From the NCBI GenBank assembly GCA_050944855.1, contig JBMNRU010000023.1, forward strand, positions 1-48,469: a stretch of 48,469 bases of DNA, in the 5' to 3' direction. The notes under the pieces are model-generated. The model was not told the DNA's origin and made no database searches. It saw nothing but the letters and a program-made list of their open reading frames with translations. Shown here in pieces: positions 40,207 to 48,413 of this stretch (within the stretch, counting starts at the first letter, position 1; each line of letters starts with the position of its first letter). A program made the translations under genes and the position numbers. The DNA comes from Lactonifactor sp050944855. Its GTDB lineage: Bacteria > Bacillota > Clostridia > Lachnospirales > Lachnospiraceae.

Positions 40207-41898
40207 TCATTTTGTGAAAAAACTGGTGAAAATTTGATAAATATCTAAAGTGCCGTAGCCCCATTCCCGATTGGGGTAAAGCTTGTCAGAGGCTCGTTCG
40301 GCACCGCGGATGATCAATGTTTTTAATTCAGAGGTAGTAAACGTTCTCGGAGGAGTACGGGAAAGTCCCCATTGTGTCAGCAAAGCGGCAGCGCCCGAAG
40401 CAATGGCGGCGGCTACGGAAGCACCTGTTTTTCGCCCGTATCGGTTTCCCGGAACAGGGCCAAAAACATCCACTCCGGGGGATGCAAAATCCGGATTGAT
40501 GGATCCCAGGGTGGTATACCCCCGGCTGGAGTTTAAGAACAGACTGTTGTTGTAAGCATTATAGGTGCTGGTGGTCAGGATATTTCCAACATTGGCGGGA
40601 TCCGTAAGCGTGGTATCCGGATTAGGCCTTAAAAAGGTAATATCCGGGTCAGTCATGCCAGTGATGGGAAGCCACAGATGGTAATTATGGATTCCGGTTC
40701 CTCCGTCATAGACAGAAATTTTCCATATGCCCGGTGAAGGATCGGTAAAACGCATAAAAATCAGTTGAAAATTGGAGAGTGTATATACGGATTCGGAACT
40801 GATAAAAATCTTTGTTTTTTCCAGAATAAAATCAATGTTTTGCTGATACTGCAGCCGGGACGGAATACGGGGCACCGCCTCTCCCGAAGGTGCTTCAAAT
40901 CCCACAGAGTAAATATCCGGTGCAGTTCCCCATAGTTCTGCAGTGAAGCCTCTGGTATTTTCCGGAACTAATATTTCCACGGTATCCGGCATTGAGGAAA
41001 ATTCAGAATTGCCATAATAATGATGTGCTTTGCCGGCTTCGTTGCCGGCGGCGGAGACAATGTGAATAGCAGGGAACTGATCAAAGGCATTTAGCATATT
41101 TCCCAGAGGAAATTGTCCGCTGTGAGAGCCCTGATTCGTTCCAAGGCCGATACAGATGATGAGAGCCCGGGAAAAACGAATGGCACATTCCCGAAGATAA
41201 CGGACAGCCAGCATAATATCCGTTTCCTGATAAACAGGGACTTCTCCGTTAGCGTAAAAAAAGTCTTTTAAATAATTTTTGGCTTCTTTCAGTTTTACCA
41301 TGATAATATCCGCATCAGGAGCAACACCGGTGAAATCCTGAGTGGGATTGGGAGAACCGGCAGCCACGCCGGCAAGAAAAGTGCCATGGCCGTTTTCGTC
41401 TACAGAAGGGACAATGTTCAGCGGATCGTCAGAATCCAATGCAGCCTGTATTTGCTCTTTTGTGTATTCCGTGCCAATATATTGCCCGGCAGGGGCTGGT
41501 CCATCCTGAATGGTTTGGTCCCATATAGTAAGGATACGGCTTTTGCCCGCAGCCGTGCGAAAGGCGGGATGGGTATAATCAATTCCTGTATCGATGCAGC
41601 CGATGATGACATCTTTTCCGGTGAGCTGCAGAGCCGGCTGTGTCTGTACCTGAAGGATGCCGGATGCTTCCAGGCTCACGGTATCCAGTAAAGTAAATAG
41701 TTTGGGGATGGAAGCATAACGTAATTCTTCCAGATATTCTTCCAGATTGGCGATACCCAAAGGAAGATGGATCATCCCGTAATACCGGTCAAAAAGCTGC
41801 CCGCCTTCTTCCTGAAATTCCTGAAGAAAATTCGGACTGTAGGGGAGTATAAAATCGGCATATTTCTGGGAAAGAATCATTTCTGTTTGTGATGGCAT
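40207..41898 (-). CDS. Subtilisin-like serine protease, Csp-type (S8 family)
   Basis: A 563-residue subtilase with an intact Asp-His-Ser triad: Asp103 (GCIDTGIDY), His171 (ENGHGTFLAG) and Ser494 (GASVAAAIASG). The serine motif is non-classical (GASVA where subtilisin has GTSMA). An inserted beta-rich domain lies between about 310 and 430. This layout matches clostridial Csp proteases, which activate the spore cortex lysin SleC during germination. A short N-terminal region (1-90) could be the prodomain. No secretion signal is seen. It stands alone, with AAAGGG before the ATG. Confidence 0.88.
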   Translation of the reverse strand: MPSQTEMILSQKYADFILPYSPNFLQEFQEEGGQLFDRYYGMIHLPLGIANLEEYLEELRYASIPKLFTLLDTVSLEASGILQVQTQPALQLTGKDVIIGCIDTGIDYTHPAFRTAAGKSRILTIWDQTIQDGPAPAGQYIGTEYTKEQIQAALDSDDPLNIVPSVDENGHGTFLAGVAAGSPNPTQDFTGVAPDADIIMVKLKEAKNYLKDFFYANGEVPVYQETDIMLAVRYLRECAIRFSRALIICIGLGTNQGSHSGQFPLGNMLNAFDQFPAIHIVSAAGNEAGKAHHYYGNSEFSSMPDTVEILVPENTRGFTAELWGTAPDIYSVGFEAPSGEAVPRIPSRLQYQQNIDFILEKTKIFISSESVYTLSNFQLIFMRFTDPSPGIWKISVYDGGTGIHNYHLWLPITGMTDPDITFLRPNPDTTLTDPANVGNILTTSTYNAYNNSLFLNSSRGYTTLGSINPDFASPGVDVFGPVPGNRYGRKTGASVAAAIASGAAALLTQWGLSRTPPRTFTTSELKTLIIRGAERASDKLYPNREWGYGTLDIYQIFTSFFTK

Positions 41899-42057
41899 AA
41901 AAGAATCCCTTTTCCGTTGTTGCTTTATCTTATGTAAGAGAAAAAGAATTCAGACGAAAAATAGAAATAGTATTGCATCGCAGGAGGAAAGCGGTTATGA
42001 TAATAGCGTTTTGACAAAGAAGATTTTACAATAATAATATAGAAAGAAGAAAGAAAA

Positions 42058-42984
42058 ATGCAGATTAGCCTGTTGCTGTTTAAACAGATCGTATCCATGT
42101 TCCTTATGATCATGATGGGGTATATTCTGGTAAAAACCCGCCTGATCAAGGGAGAAGAAAGTAAAGGAATCTCTATGGTGGTTTTATATCTGGTTATGCC
42201 GTGTGTCATTATAAATTCTTTTCAGGTAGAGTATTCCTCGGAAACGGTGCATGGGCTATTGCTTGCTTTTTTGGCAGCGGTACTGATCCATGTGATTTTA
42301 CTGGTGTTGATCTATCCTTTGGGGAAACTGTGTAAATTAGATGAGGTAGAGAAGGCCTCTGTTATCTATTCCAATGCAGCCAATCTGATCGTGCCCATTG
42401 TGACCGTGGTCCTGGGAGAAGAGTGGGTGATTTATTCCTGTGCTTTTATCAGCGTGCAGCTTATTTTACTGTGGAGTCATTGCCGGTCTATGCTGTCCGG
42501 AGAAAAGGGCTTTGAGGTAAAAAAAGTATTAGGCAATGTGAACATGCTTGCCATCGGTGTGGGAATGGTATTGTTTTTTACAGGAATCCGTCTGCCAAAA
42601 GTTCTTGCAGATACGGTGAGCTCTGTCAGTGCTATGGTGGCGCCGGCAAGTATGTTTGTGATCGGCATGCTGATTGCAGATGTGAAATTAAAAGAAATAC
42701 TGATGAACCGCAGGATTTACTTTATTATGACGCTGCGGATGCTGGTATTTCCCATGATTATGCTTTTTGTTTTGAAATACAGTGGACTGTACCGGCTGGC
42801 TGAAAATGGAAGAACGATTTTGCTGGTTTCCTTGCTGGCAGCCATGACGCCTCCGGCTTCTACGGTAACACAGATGGCACAGGTATACGGAAGAGATGCC
42901 CGGTATGCCAGTGCAGTTAATATCGTATCAACTTTTGTGTGTATTGTTACCATGCCGATTATGGTGTATTTGTATATGCTGTAG
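42058..42984 (+). CDS. AEC family transporter (auxin efflux carrier type)
   Basis: A 308-residue membrane protein with about ten hydrophobic helices. The opening MGYILVKTRLI and the later AAMTPPASTVTQMAQVYG match bacterial AEC permeases, often linked to malate, malonate or other weak-acid transport. The substrate cannot be given. It lies 62 bp before the second subtilase gene on the same strand and could be co-transcribed. Confidence 0.88.
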   Translation: MQISLLLFKQIVSMFLMIMMGYILVKTRLIKGEESKGISMVVLYLVMPCVIINSFQVEYSSETVHGLLLAFLAAVLIHVILLVLIYPLGKLCKLDEVEKASVIYSNAANLIVPIVTVVLGEEWVIYSCAFISVQLILLWSHCRSMLSGEKGFEVKKVLGNVNMLAIGVGMVLFFTGIRLPKVLADTVSSVSAMVAPASMFVIGMLIADVKLKEILMNRRIYFIMTLRMLVFPMIMLFVLKYSGLYRLAENGRTILLVSLLAAMTPPASTVTQMAQVYGRDARYASAVNIVSTFVCIVTMPIMVYLYML

Positions 42985-43046
42985 AAAGGACTTTTTGTCA
43001 GTATCGGAATATTCTATAATGAGTAGTTTAATAAGGATTATGGAAT

Positions 43047-43880
43047 ATGAAGCAGTATACAGGCAAAAATGTTGGTATCGCGTTTTTGGACACCGGTATT
43101 TTTCCCCATATAGATTTCGATCATCGTATTCTTGCATTTTGGGACTTTATATATGGAAGAAAACAACCCTATGATGATAATGGTCACGGAACGCATGTTG
43201 CAGGTATTGCAGCAGGAAATGGGATGGGATCCCGCGGGATTTACAAGGGTGTAGCCCCGGAATGTAAGATCATTGCTTTAAAGGTATTGGACCATAAAGG
43301 AAACGGCAGTAAGGCACATGTACTGGAAGCCCTTCGCTGGGTGCGGGAAAATCGGGAAAACTATAATATCCGTATTGTCAATATATCGGTAGGCACCACA
43401 CAAAAAGAGAAGGAGTCCCACGAAGACTTGATTCGTGCAGTGGAACAGTTATGGGATGAAGGGGTAATTATTGTTACCGCTGCAGGCAATATGGGCCCGG
43501 GAGCGGGCACCATTACAGCCCCGGGAAGCAGCCGCAAGGTGATTACCGTAGGATCCAGCGATATGCTGCTGCAGAATCAGAAAATATCCGGAAGAGGTCC
43601 CACCTGTCAATGCGTTTGCAAGCCGGATATTGTGGCTCCCGGCAGTCGGATCATTTCCTGTGGTACGGATATGAAAAATAACAGATATATTGCGAAAAGC
43701 GGTACTTCTATGTCTACCCCTATGATTTCAGGCGCGATTGCTGTGCTGCTGGAACAGTATCCGCAGATGTCAAATCTAGATATTAAGCGCAGGCTGAAAG
43801 ATACCGCACTGGACATGGGCTATCCTCATAATATGCAGGGATGGGGTGTATTTCAGCTGCATCGATTTCTGGAACAGTAA
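43047..43880 (+). CDS. Intracellular-type subtilisin (S8 family) without signal or prodomain
   Basis: A 277-residue subtilase. The catalytic triad is complete: Asp15 (AFLDTGIFP), His47 (DDNGHGTHVAG) and Ser221 (SGTSMSTPM), with the oxyanion-hole Asn in TAAGNMGPG. The mature domain starts almost at once, with no signal peptide and no visible prodomain, which fits the intracellular serine protease group but is shorter at the N-terminus than Bacillus Isp. It follows an AEC transporter gene. Probably a cytosolic or forespore protease. Confidence 0.9.
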   Translation: MKQYTGKNVGIAFLDTGIFPHIDFDHRILAFWDFIYGRKQPYDDNGHGTHVAGIAAGNGMGSRGIYKGVAPECKIIALKVLDHKGNGSKAHVLEALRWVRENRENYNIRIVNISVGTTQKEKESHEDLIRAVEQLWDEGVIIVTAAGNMGPGAGTITAPGSSRKVITVGSSDMLLQNQKISGRGPTCQCVCKPDIVAPGSRIISCGTDMKNNRYIAKSGTSMSTPMISGAIAVLLEQYPQMSNLDIKRRLKDTALDMGYPHNMQGWGVFQLHRFLEQ

Positions 43881-43914
43881 AAATGAGCGGCATCAGCCTT
43901 TTTGCCGATGCCGC
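43879..43914 (-). terminator. Terminator of the ABC-F gene
   Basis: GCGGCATCAGC (43887-43897) pairs with GCCGATGCCGC (43904-43914) with one mismatch; on the minus strand a T-tract follows. Confidence 0.65.
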
Positions 43915-43929
43915 CGTAAAAGTGATCTG

Positions 43930-45846
43930 TTATTCTGCCAGTTCTTCCCATTTTTCATACAGGATTTCCAGTTGTTGGGCGATCTGGGATTTTTCGTTGC
44001 TCAGCTTGACGCATTCGGCTACATTTGTAGCTACCTCCGGGTTTTCCATTTCTGCATCAATTTCAGCATCTCTCTGTTCCAGTGCATCAATTTCAGTCTC
44101 TACTTTTTTGAGATCATTTTTTCTTTTTCTCTGACGGGCCTGTTCTTCCTTTTGCTGTCTCCAGTCCAGTTTGGAAACAGAGTCATTTTCCATTTCAGAA
44201 GGTGCCTCATCTGTGTGCACGGGAGCATAAATCTGTGTCAGTTCTTCTTTCTTTTCCAGGTAATAATCATAATTGCCGATATAGTTTACCAGGTTTTGAT
44301 TGGTTAATTCTAAAATTCTGGTGGCTGTCTGGTTGATAAAGTAACGGTCATGGGATACATAGAGTACCGTTCCGGTATAATTCGTCAGTGCCTGCTCCAG
44401 TATTTCTTTTGACATAATATCCAGATGATTGGTAGGCTCATCCAGAATCAGAAAATTGGCTTCCGAAAGCATAAGCTTTGCCAGAGATACACGTCCCCGT
44501 TCTCCGCCGCTTAAAGACTGGATCAGCTTAAACACATCATCGCCGGTAAACAAAAAAGCAGCCAGTACATTGCGGATCTGTGTATTGGTAAGTTTTGGAT
44601 ACGCGTCGGATATTTCCTGGAAAATAGTTTTGTCCATGTGCAAAACATGATGCTCCTGATCGTAGTATCCGATCTGTACCTTGCTTCCCAGACGGAATGT
44701 CCCCGTATCCGGTGAGAGAACCTGATTCAGTATCTTTAATATAGTAGTTTTTCCGGTTCCGTTGTCACCGATGATGGCGATTCGTTCTCCCCGCTTCACA
44801 GAGAAACTCAGATCCTGAAAAAGAGTGCGGCCGTCAAAGGACTTGCTGAGGTGTTCGGCTTCTAACACATCATTTCCACTGACAATGCGGGGTTCCAGTG
44901 TAAAGTGCATGGGGGTATCCTCTCCCTGCGGCTTGTCCAGAACTTCTATTTTGTCCAGCATTTTCTCCCGGCTTTCTGCCCGTCGGATACTTTTTTCTCT
45001 GTTAAATTGTTTTAATTTGGCAATTACTTCTTCCTGATGCTTGATTTCCTGCTGCTGTTTGATGTATGCTTGGTATTGAGCTCTGCGTACGATAGCTTTC
45101 TTTTCACTGTAGGCAGAGTAATTGCCCATAAAAACAGAAACTTTGGTATGTTCCATTTCAATGACTTTGGTGACGACCCGGTCCAGAAAATAACGGTCAT
45201 GGGAGACGATGAGTACAGCACCTTTATAGTTGATCAGGTAAGTTTCCAGCCATCGGATGGAATTCAGATCCAGATGGTTGGTGGGTTCGTCCAGGAGAAT
45301 GATGTCTGGCTGGGAGAGCAGCAGTTTGCCCAGGGCCACCCGCGTTTTCTGCCCGCCGGAAAGGGTATTTACCGGTTTGTTGAATTCGTTTTCTTCAAAT
45401 CCCAGTCCGATTAAGACACCAACGATCTCACTTCTGGCGGCGTAACCGTTTTCCCGTTCATATTCCTGTGTGAGCCGGGAATAGCTGTTCATAAGATCGT
45501 CTAAAGGCTGGCCGGAGAGATGTTTCATCTCTTCTTCCATTTCGTGAAGCCGGTCTTCCATAGCAAAGATATGCTTTTTTACTTCCCAGAGCGCTTCATA
45601 TATAGTGTGAGAATCGTTCAGCTCCTGATGCTGTGCCAGATACCCGATGGATTTGCCTTTGGCAAGGATTACCTCTCCGTTATCGGCGGACATCTCCTGC
45701 ATAATGATTTTCAAAAGAGTCGATTTTCCTGCACCGTTTATTCCGATGAGTGCGGCTTTTTCTCTTTCTTCAATATGAAAGGAGGCGTTATCAATAAGAA
45801 GATCGCCTCCAAATGATTTCGTAATGTTCTGACAAGTGAGTATCAT
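43930..45846 (-). CDS. ABC-F family ATP-binding protein
   Basis: A 638-residue soluble protein with two fused ABC domains and no membrane part. ABC1 has GINGAGKSTLLK and LSGGQKTRVALGKLLL with Walker B IILLDEPTNHLD. A long charged linker (about 230-310) follows. ABC2 has GDNGTGKTTILK and LSGGERGRVSLAKLML with ILDEPTNHLD. The C-terminal 100 residues form a Lys/Glu-rich coiled coil. This is the ABC-F translation-factor layout (YdiF/EttA/Uup type). It acts at the ribosome; resistance to antibiotics cannot be told from sequence. GGAGG before the ATG. Confidence 0.93.
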   Translation of the reverse strand: MILTCQNITKSFGGDLLIDNASFHIEEREKAALIGINGAGKSTLLKIIMQEMSADNGEVILAKGKSIGYLAQHQELNDSHTIYEALWEVKKHIFAMEDRLHEMEEEMKHLSGQPLDDLMNSYSRLTQEYERENGYAARSEIVGVLIGLGFEENEFNKPVNTLSGGQKTRVALGKLLLSQPDIILLDEPTNHLDLNSIRWLETYLINYKGAVLIVSHDRYFLDRVVTKVIEMEHTKVSVFMGNYSAYSEKKAIVRRAQYQAYIKQQQEIKHQEEVIAKLKQFNREKSIRRAESREKMLDKIEVLDKPQGEDTPMHFTLEPRIVSGNDVLEAEHLSKSFDGRTLFQDLSFSVKRGERIAIIGDNGTGKTTILKILNQVLSPDTGTFRLGSKVQIGYYDQEHHVLHMDKTIFQEISDAYPKLTNTQIRNVLAAFLFTGDDVFKLIQSLSGGERGRVSLAKLMLSEANFLILDEPTNHLDIMSKEILEQALTNYTGTVLYVSHDRYFINQTATRILELTNQNLVNYIGNYDYYLEKKEELTQIYAPVHTDEAPSEMENDSVSKLDWRQQKEEQARQRKRKNDLKKVETEIDALEQRDAEIDAEMENPEVATNVAECVKLSNEKSQIAQQLEILYEKWEELAE

Positions 45847-45988
45847 AATTCCTCCATAGAGTGATATTAGTTTTTGTGTTTTTGGATATCATTCTGTCTA
45901 TATTATAGCGAAAAAAAGCAATTTGACAACTCAAAAAAGCAAAATCAGGGGCATGCAAGGGAGAATAAATAAAAAGAATCTATAAATT

Positions 45989-46047
45989 GACGATTTTTCT
46001 GGTGAATCTGATAAAAACATAGACGTCTTTAGACGATTTATAGACGA
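45989..46047 (+). promoter_or_regulatory. GACG repeat cluster upstream of the methyltransferase operon
   Basis: GACG occurs at 45989, 46022, 46032 and 46043; the last three (AGACGTCTTT, AGACGATTTA, TAGACGATGA) are 10 and 11 bp apart, on one face of the helix. They lie 60-120 bp upstream of the best -35 box (TTGACA 46107-46112). The pattern suggests an activator site. Confidence 0.45.
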
Positions 46048-46106
46048 TGATGTAATAAAGTAAGGTTGTCGATAGGGAAAACAGCAAAGAAATTAGAAAA
46101 AAGCGG

Positions 46107-46112
46107 TTGACA
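46107..46112 (+). promoter_or_regulatory. -35 box (TTGACA) for the corrinoid protein operon
   Basis: TTGACA is perfect but no good -10 follows at 17-18 bp (CTGTGA), as in activator-dependent promoters. Other promoters are possible in this 353-bp gap. Confidence 0.35.
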
Positions 46113-46138
46113 AAGACCGGTCGACAGAAACTGTGAAT

Positions 46139-46160
46139 AAGTAAAATTTAAATTTTACTT
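46139..46160. promoter_or_regulatory. Perfect 22-bp palindrome before the corrinoid protein gene
   Basis: Two 11-base arms, AAGTAAAATTT and AAATTTTACTT, join without a gap to make a perfect palindrome 40 bp before the start codon. It may be a dimeric operator. Confidence 0.5.
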
Positions 46161-46199
46161 AAAAATAAAAAATCATATAATTAAGGAGGATAATTAATT

Positions 46200-46835
46200 A
46201 TGGAAGAAAATACCAAGAAATTGTGTGAAGCAATCATGGACGGCGACGAGGATGATGCTGCTGAATACGCTCAGGCGATTGTTGATGCGGGACAGGACCT
46301 GGCACCAGTTATCGAAGCTTTAACTGATACTATGAGAGTTTTAGGTGATCAGTTCGAAGCTATGGAAATCTTCTTACCAGAAATGATCATGTCTGCAGAC
46401 GCTATGGTAGGCGCTATGGACATCTTCTCCCCAGTACTTGAAGCTTCTGGAAACAATCAGAAGAAAGGTACTATCGTACTTGGTACAGCTAGAGGCGATA
46501 TGCATGATATCGGTAAAAACATCGTTGCAACTGTATTGTTAGCTGATGGTTTCGATGTTGTTGACTTAGGAAAAGATGTTGCTGAAGCTGACTACGTTAA
46601 CACAGCAGTAGAAAAAGAAGCTGACATTATCGGCGTTTCTGCATTAATGACAACCACAATGCCAGGTGCTACAGCTGTAATCCAGATGTTAAAAGACAGA
46701 GGATTAGAAGGCAAATTCCAGATCATGGTTGGTGGCGCTCCAACATCTCCACAGTGGGCTGAATCTATCGGCGCTAACTGGTCTGAATCTGCTTCTGATG
46801 CAGTTAAATTAGCAAACAAATTAATTAGCAAATAA
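46200..46835 (+). CDS. Corrinoid protein (MtmC/MtbC/MttC family)
   Basis: A 211-residue vitamin B12-binding methyl carrier. A helical N-terminal domain (about 1-88) precedes the Rossmann-like cobalamin domain. The cobalamin signature is intact: GDMHDIGKNIV (the His is the lower cobalt ligand), SALMTTTMPG, and GGAPTSPQWAESIGANWSESA. The protein would carry a methyl group from the adjacent methyltransferase to a tetrahydrofolate- or coenzyme-M-type acceptor. Strong ribosome site AAGGAGG. It is 32 bp from the methyltransferase gene, so one operon. Codons are strongly biased (GCT, GTA, GAA, TTA, CGT), as in highly expressed genes. Confidence 0.95.
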   Translation: MEENTKKLCEAIMDGDEDDAAEYAQAIVDAGQDLAPVIEALTDTMRVLGDQFEAMEIFLPEMIMSADAMVGAMDIFSPVLEASGNNQKKGTIVLGTARGDMHDIGKNIVATVLLADGFDVVDLGKDVAEADYVNTAVEKEADIIGVSALMTTTMPGATAVIQMLKDRGLEGKFQIMVGGAPTSPQWAESIGANWSESASDAVKLANKLISK

Positions 46836-46867
46836 TATAACTTGTAGAGTATTGGAGGTTAAACGAT

Positions 46868-48241
46868 ATGGCATTTAGAATGTGGGAAGTTATGGAAAGA
46901 GCTCAGACTGGTGAGCTTATGGAAGAAAAACAGTACGTTAAAAAATTAATGAGCACTGTTAAAAAATTAGTGAAAAAATATGGTATCAAAGCTGACTTAA
47001 GCACTCCTGTACCATCTGATGATGAATTAGCTGATAAAGTATGGCAGGCAGGTGTTGAATTATTCCTTACAGTTGGTGTATACAATCAGGATACACAGCG
47101 TGTAATGAAATTTACAGAGGCTGAATTAAAAGAAGCTTTATATTCTACACCAGCAGGATACATTGTAGGCGCTAACCATGATCAGAGATATTTCGGACAC
47201 AGAGATGTTGAAGACAAGAGACAGCCATTCATCATCTTCTCCCCAGATATCACATACTCTGAAGAGTACTTCTGGTCTGCTTGTATGTCTTACTTAAAAG
47301 AGCCTTTAGCAGATGGTATCTGTTCTCCATTGTTAGGTGACTTCATGGGACGTCCTATGACATCTCATTTCCCATTAGAGTTAGGTGGATCTATGCACCA
47401 TGCTATGACTCTGCGTGAAGTAGCTCGTTTAGCTGGTCGTCCTGACCTGTTCTTCGTAGCTGTTGGTACTGCTGAGTCTGATGTTGCTCAGGTTTCTGTA
47501 TCTAACAAAGAATGGGGCGTACGTCCTGGCGATGGTAGACTTTGTGGTGGTATCACAGAGCTTATGACAAACAACCAGATGTTAAACAAAGCTGTTCATT
47601 ACAATCAGCAGGGTAACCTTTGCGGTATCTTACCAGGTGCTATCTATGGAGGATACGGCGGTGGCGCTGAAGGTACAGCTATCGTTCAGGTTGCATTCCA
47701 GTTACAGGGTTGTATGGTATATGGCGCTGCGTTCGCTCAGAACTTCCAGTTCCACTTACTGTATGGTTCTAACACAGGTCGTGAGATGCTGTGGATCGTA
47801 TCTGTTATGTCTCAGGCAGTAGCTCGTAACAGCCACTTAGTACAGGATTCTAACTGCTTCGCTAATGCAGGCCCAATGACAGATATGCTGTTCTACGAAG
47901 GTGCAGCTCATGCAATCGCATCTGTTGTTTCTGGTAACAACTTATGGACATGTGCTCCTTGCCGTAACAAGATTCATAACCATGGTACTCCACTGGAAGC
48001 TCGTTTCGCAGCTGAAACAGCTCGTTCCGTAGTAGATGCTGGTATGACTCGTGAAGAAGCTAGCGATATCTGTAACAAACTGTTGGCTGAATACGATCAC
48101 AAGATTCCGGTTGACAACTATGGTGTACCATACCATGAAGCATACGATGTTCTGAAATGTGTTCCGAAGCCAGAGTACATGTCTCTGTTCGAAGAAACAA
48201 AAGAAAAAGTTGCAGCTATGGGTGTTAACTTCGTTTACTAA
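46868..48241 (+). CDS. Pyrrolysine-free MtmB-family corrinoid methyltransferase
   Basis: A 457-residue relative of archaeal monomethylamine:corrinoid methyltransferase MtmB (PF05369 type). Strong shared segments: DTQRVMKFTEAELKEAL, IYGGYGGGAEGTAIVQVA (MtmB reads FGGYAGGIEETTIVDVA), and NAGPMTDMLFYEGAAHAIA. In MtmB the catalytic pyrrolysine, coded by an in-frame UAG, lies in AGRP-GMGV-Pyl-G. Here the same place reads AGRPDLFFVAVGTAES (189-204) with no amber codon anywhere in the frame. The TIM-barrel fold is retained, so the enzyme likely uses a different active-site chemistry and substrate. It is in an operon with its own corrinoid protein. TGGAGG before the ATG; codon usage suggests high expression. 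The assignment to the family is firm; the substrate is unknown. Confidence 0.9.
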   Translation: MAFRMWEVMERAQTGELMEEKQYVKKLMSTVKKLVKKYGIKADLSTPVPSDDELADKVWQAGVELFLTVGVYNQDTQRVMKFTEAELKEALYSTPAGYIVGANHDQRYFGHRDVEDKRQPFIIFSPDITYSEEYFWSACMSYLKEPLADGICSPLLGDFMGRPMTSHFPLELGGSMHHAMTLREVARLAGRPDLFFVAVGTAESDVAQVSVSNKEWGVRPGDGRLCGGITELMTNNQMLNKAVHYNQQGNLCGILPGAIYGGYGGGAEGTAIVQVAFQLQGCMVYGAAFAQNFQFHLLYGSNTGREMLWIVSVMSQAVARNSHLVQDSNCFANAGPMTDMLFYEGAAHAIASVVSGNNLWTCAPCRNKIHNHGTPLEARFAAETARSVVDAGMTREEASDICNKLLAEYDHKIPVDNYGVPYHEAYDVLKCVPKPEYMSLFEETKEKVAAMGVNFVY

Positions 48242-48300
48242 TTTGCAGATGTGTAATATTGTGTCGTAGTATTGCGATTTGTTGAATTATAAACATATGA

Positions 48301-48342
48301 AAGGCACTGTCTGTATCGAAAGATGCAGATGGTGTCTTTTTC
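48301..48342 (+). terminator. Terminator after the methyltransferase operon
   Basis: AAGGCACTGTCTGTATC pairs imperfectly with GATGCAGATGGTGTCTT (GAAA loop), followed by a T-tract. Confidence 0.8.
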
Positions 48343-48378
48343 TGGCTCTTTGTCAAGAGTTGGGGTAAAATATTTTTG

Positions 48379-48410
48379 GAGGTACAGGAACGATGTTCCT
48401 GTGCCTCTTT
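48379..48410. terminator. Second hairpin, possible terminator of a facing gene
   Basis: GAGGTACAGGAAC (48379-48391) pairs with GTTCCTGTGCCTC (48395-48407), 3-nt loop; TTTAT follows on the plus strand. Confidence 0.65.
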
Positions 48411-48413
48411 ATG

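Noticed and set aside
43930..45846. Antibiotic resistance ABC-F
   Set aside because: Resistance and housekeeping ABC-F proteins share the same motifs; nothing in the context points to resistance.
46868..48241. Amber (UAG) pyrrolysine codon in the MtmB homologue
   Set aside because: The frame was read through the full gene; it has no in-frame TAG and ends on TAA, so no pyrrolysine insertion is needed.
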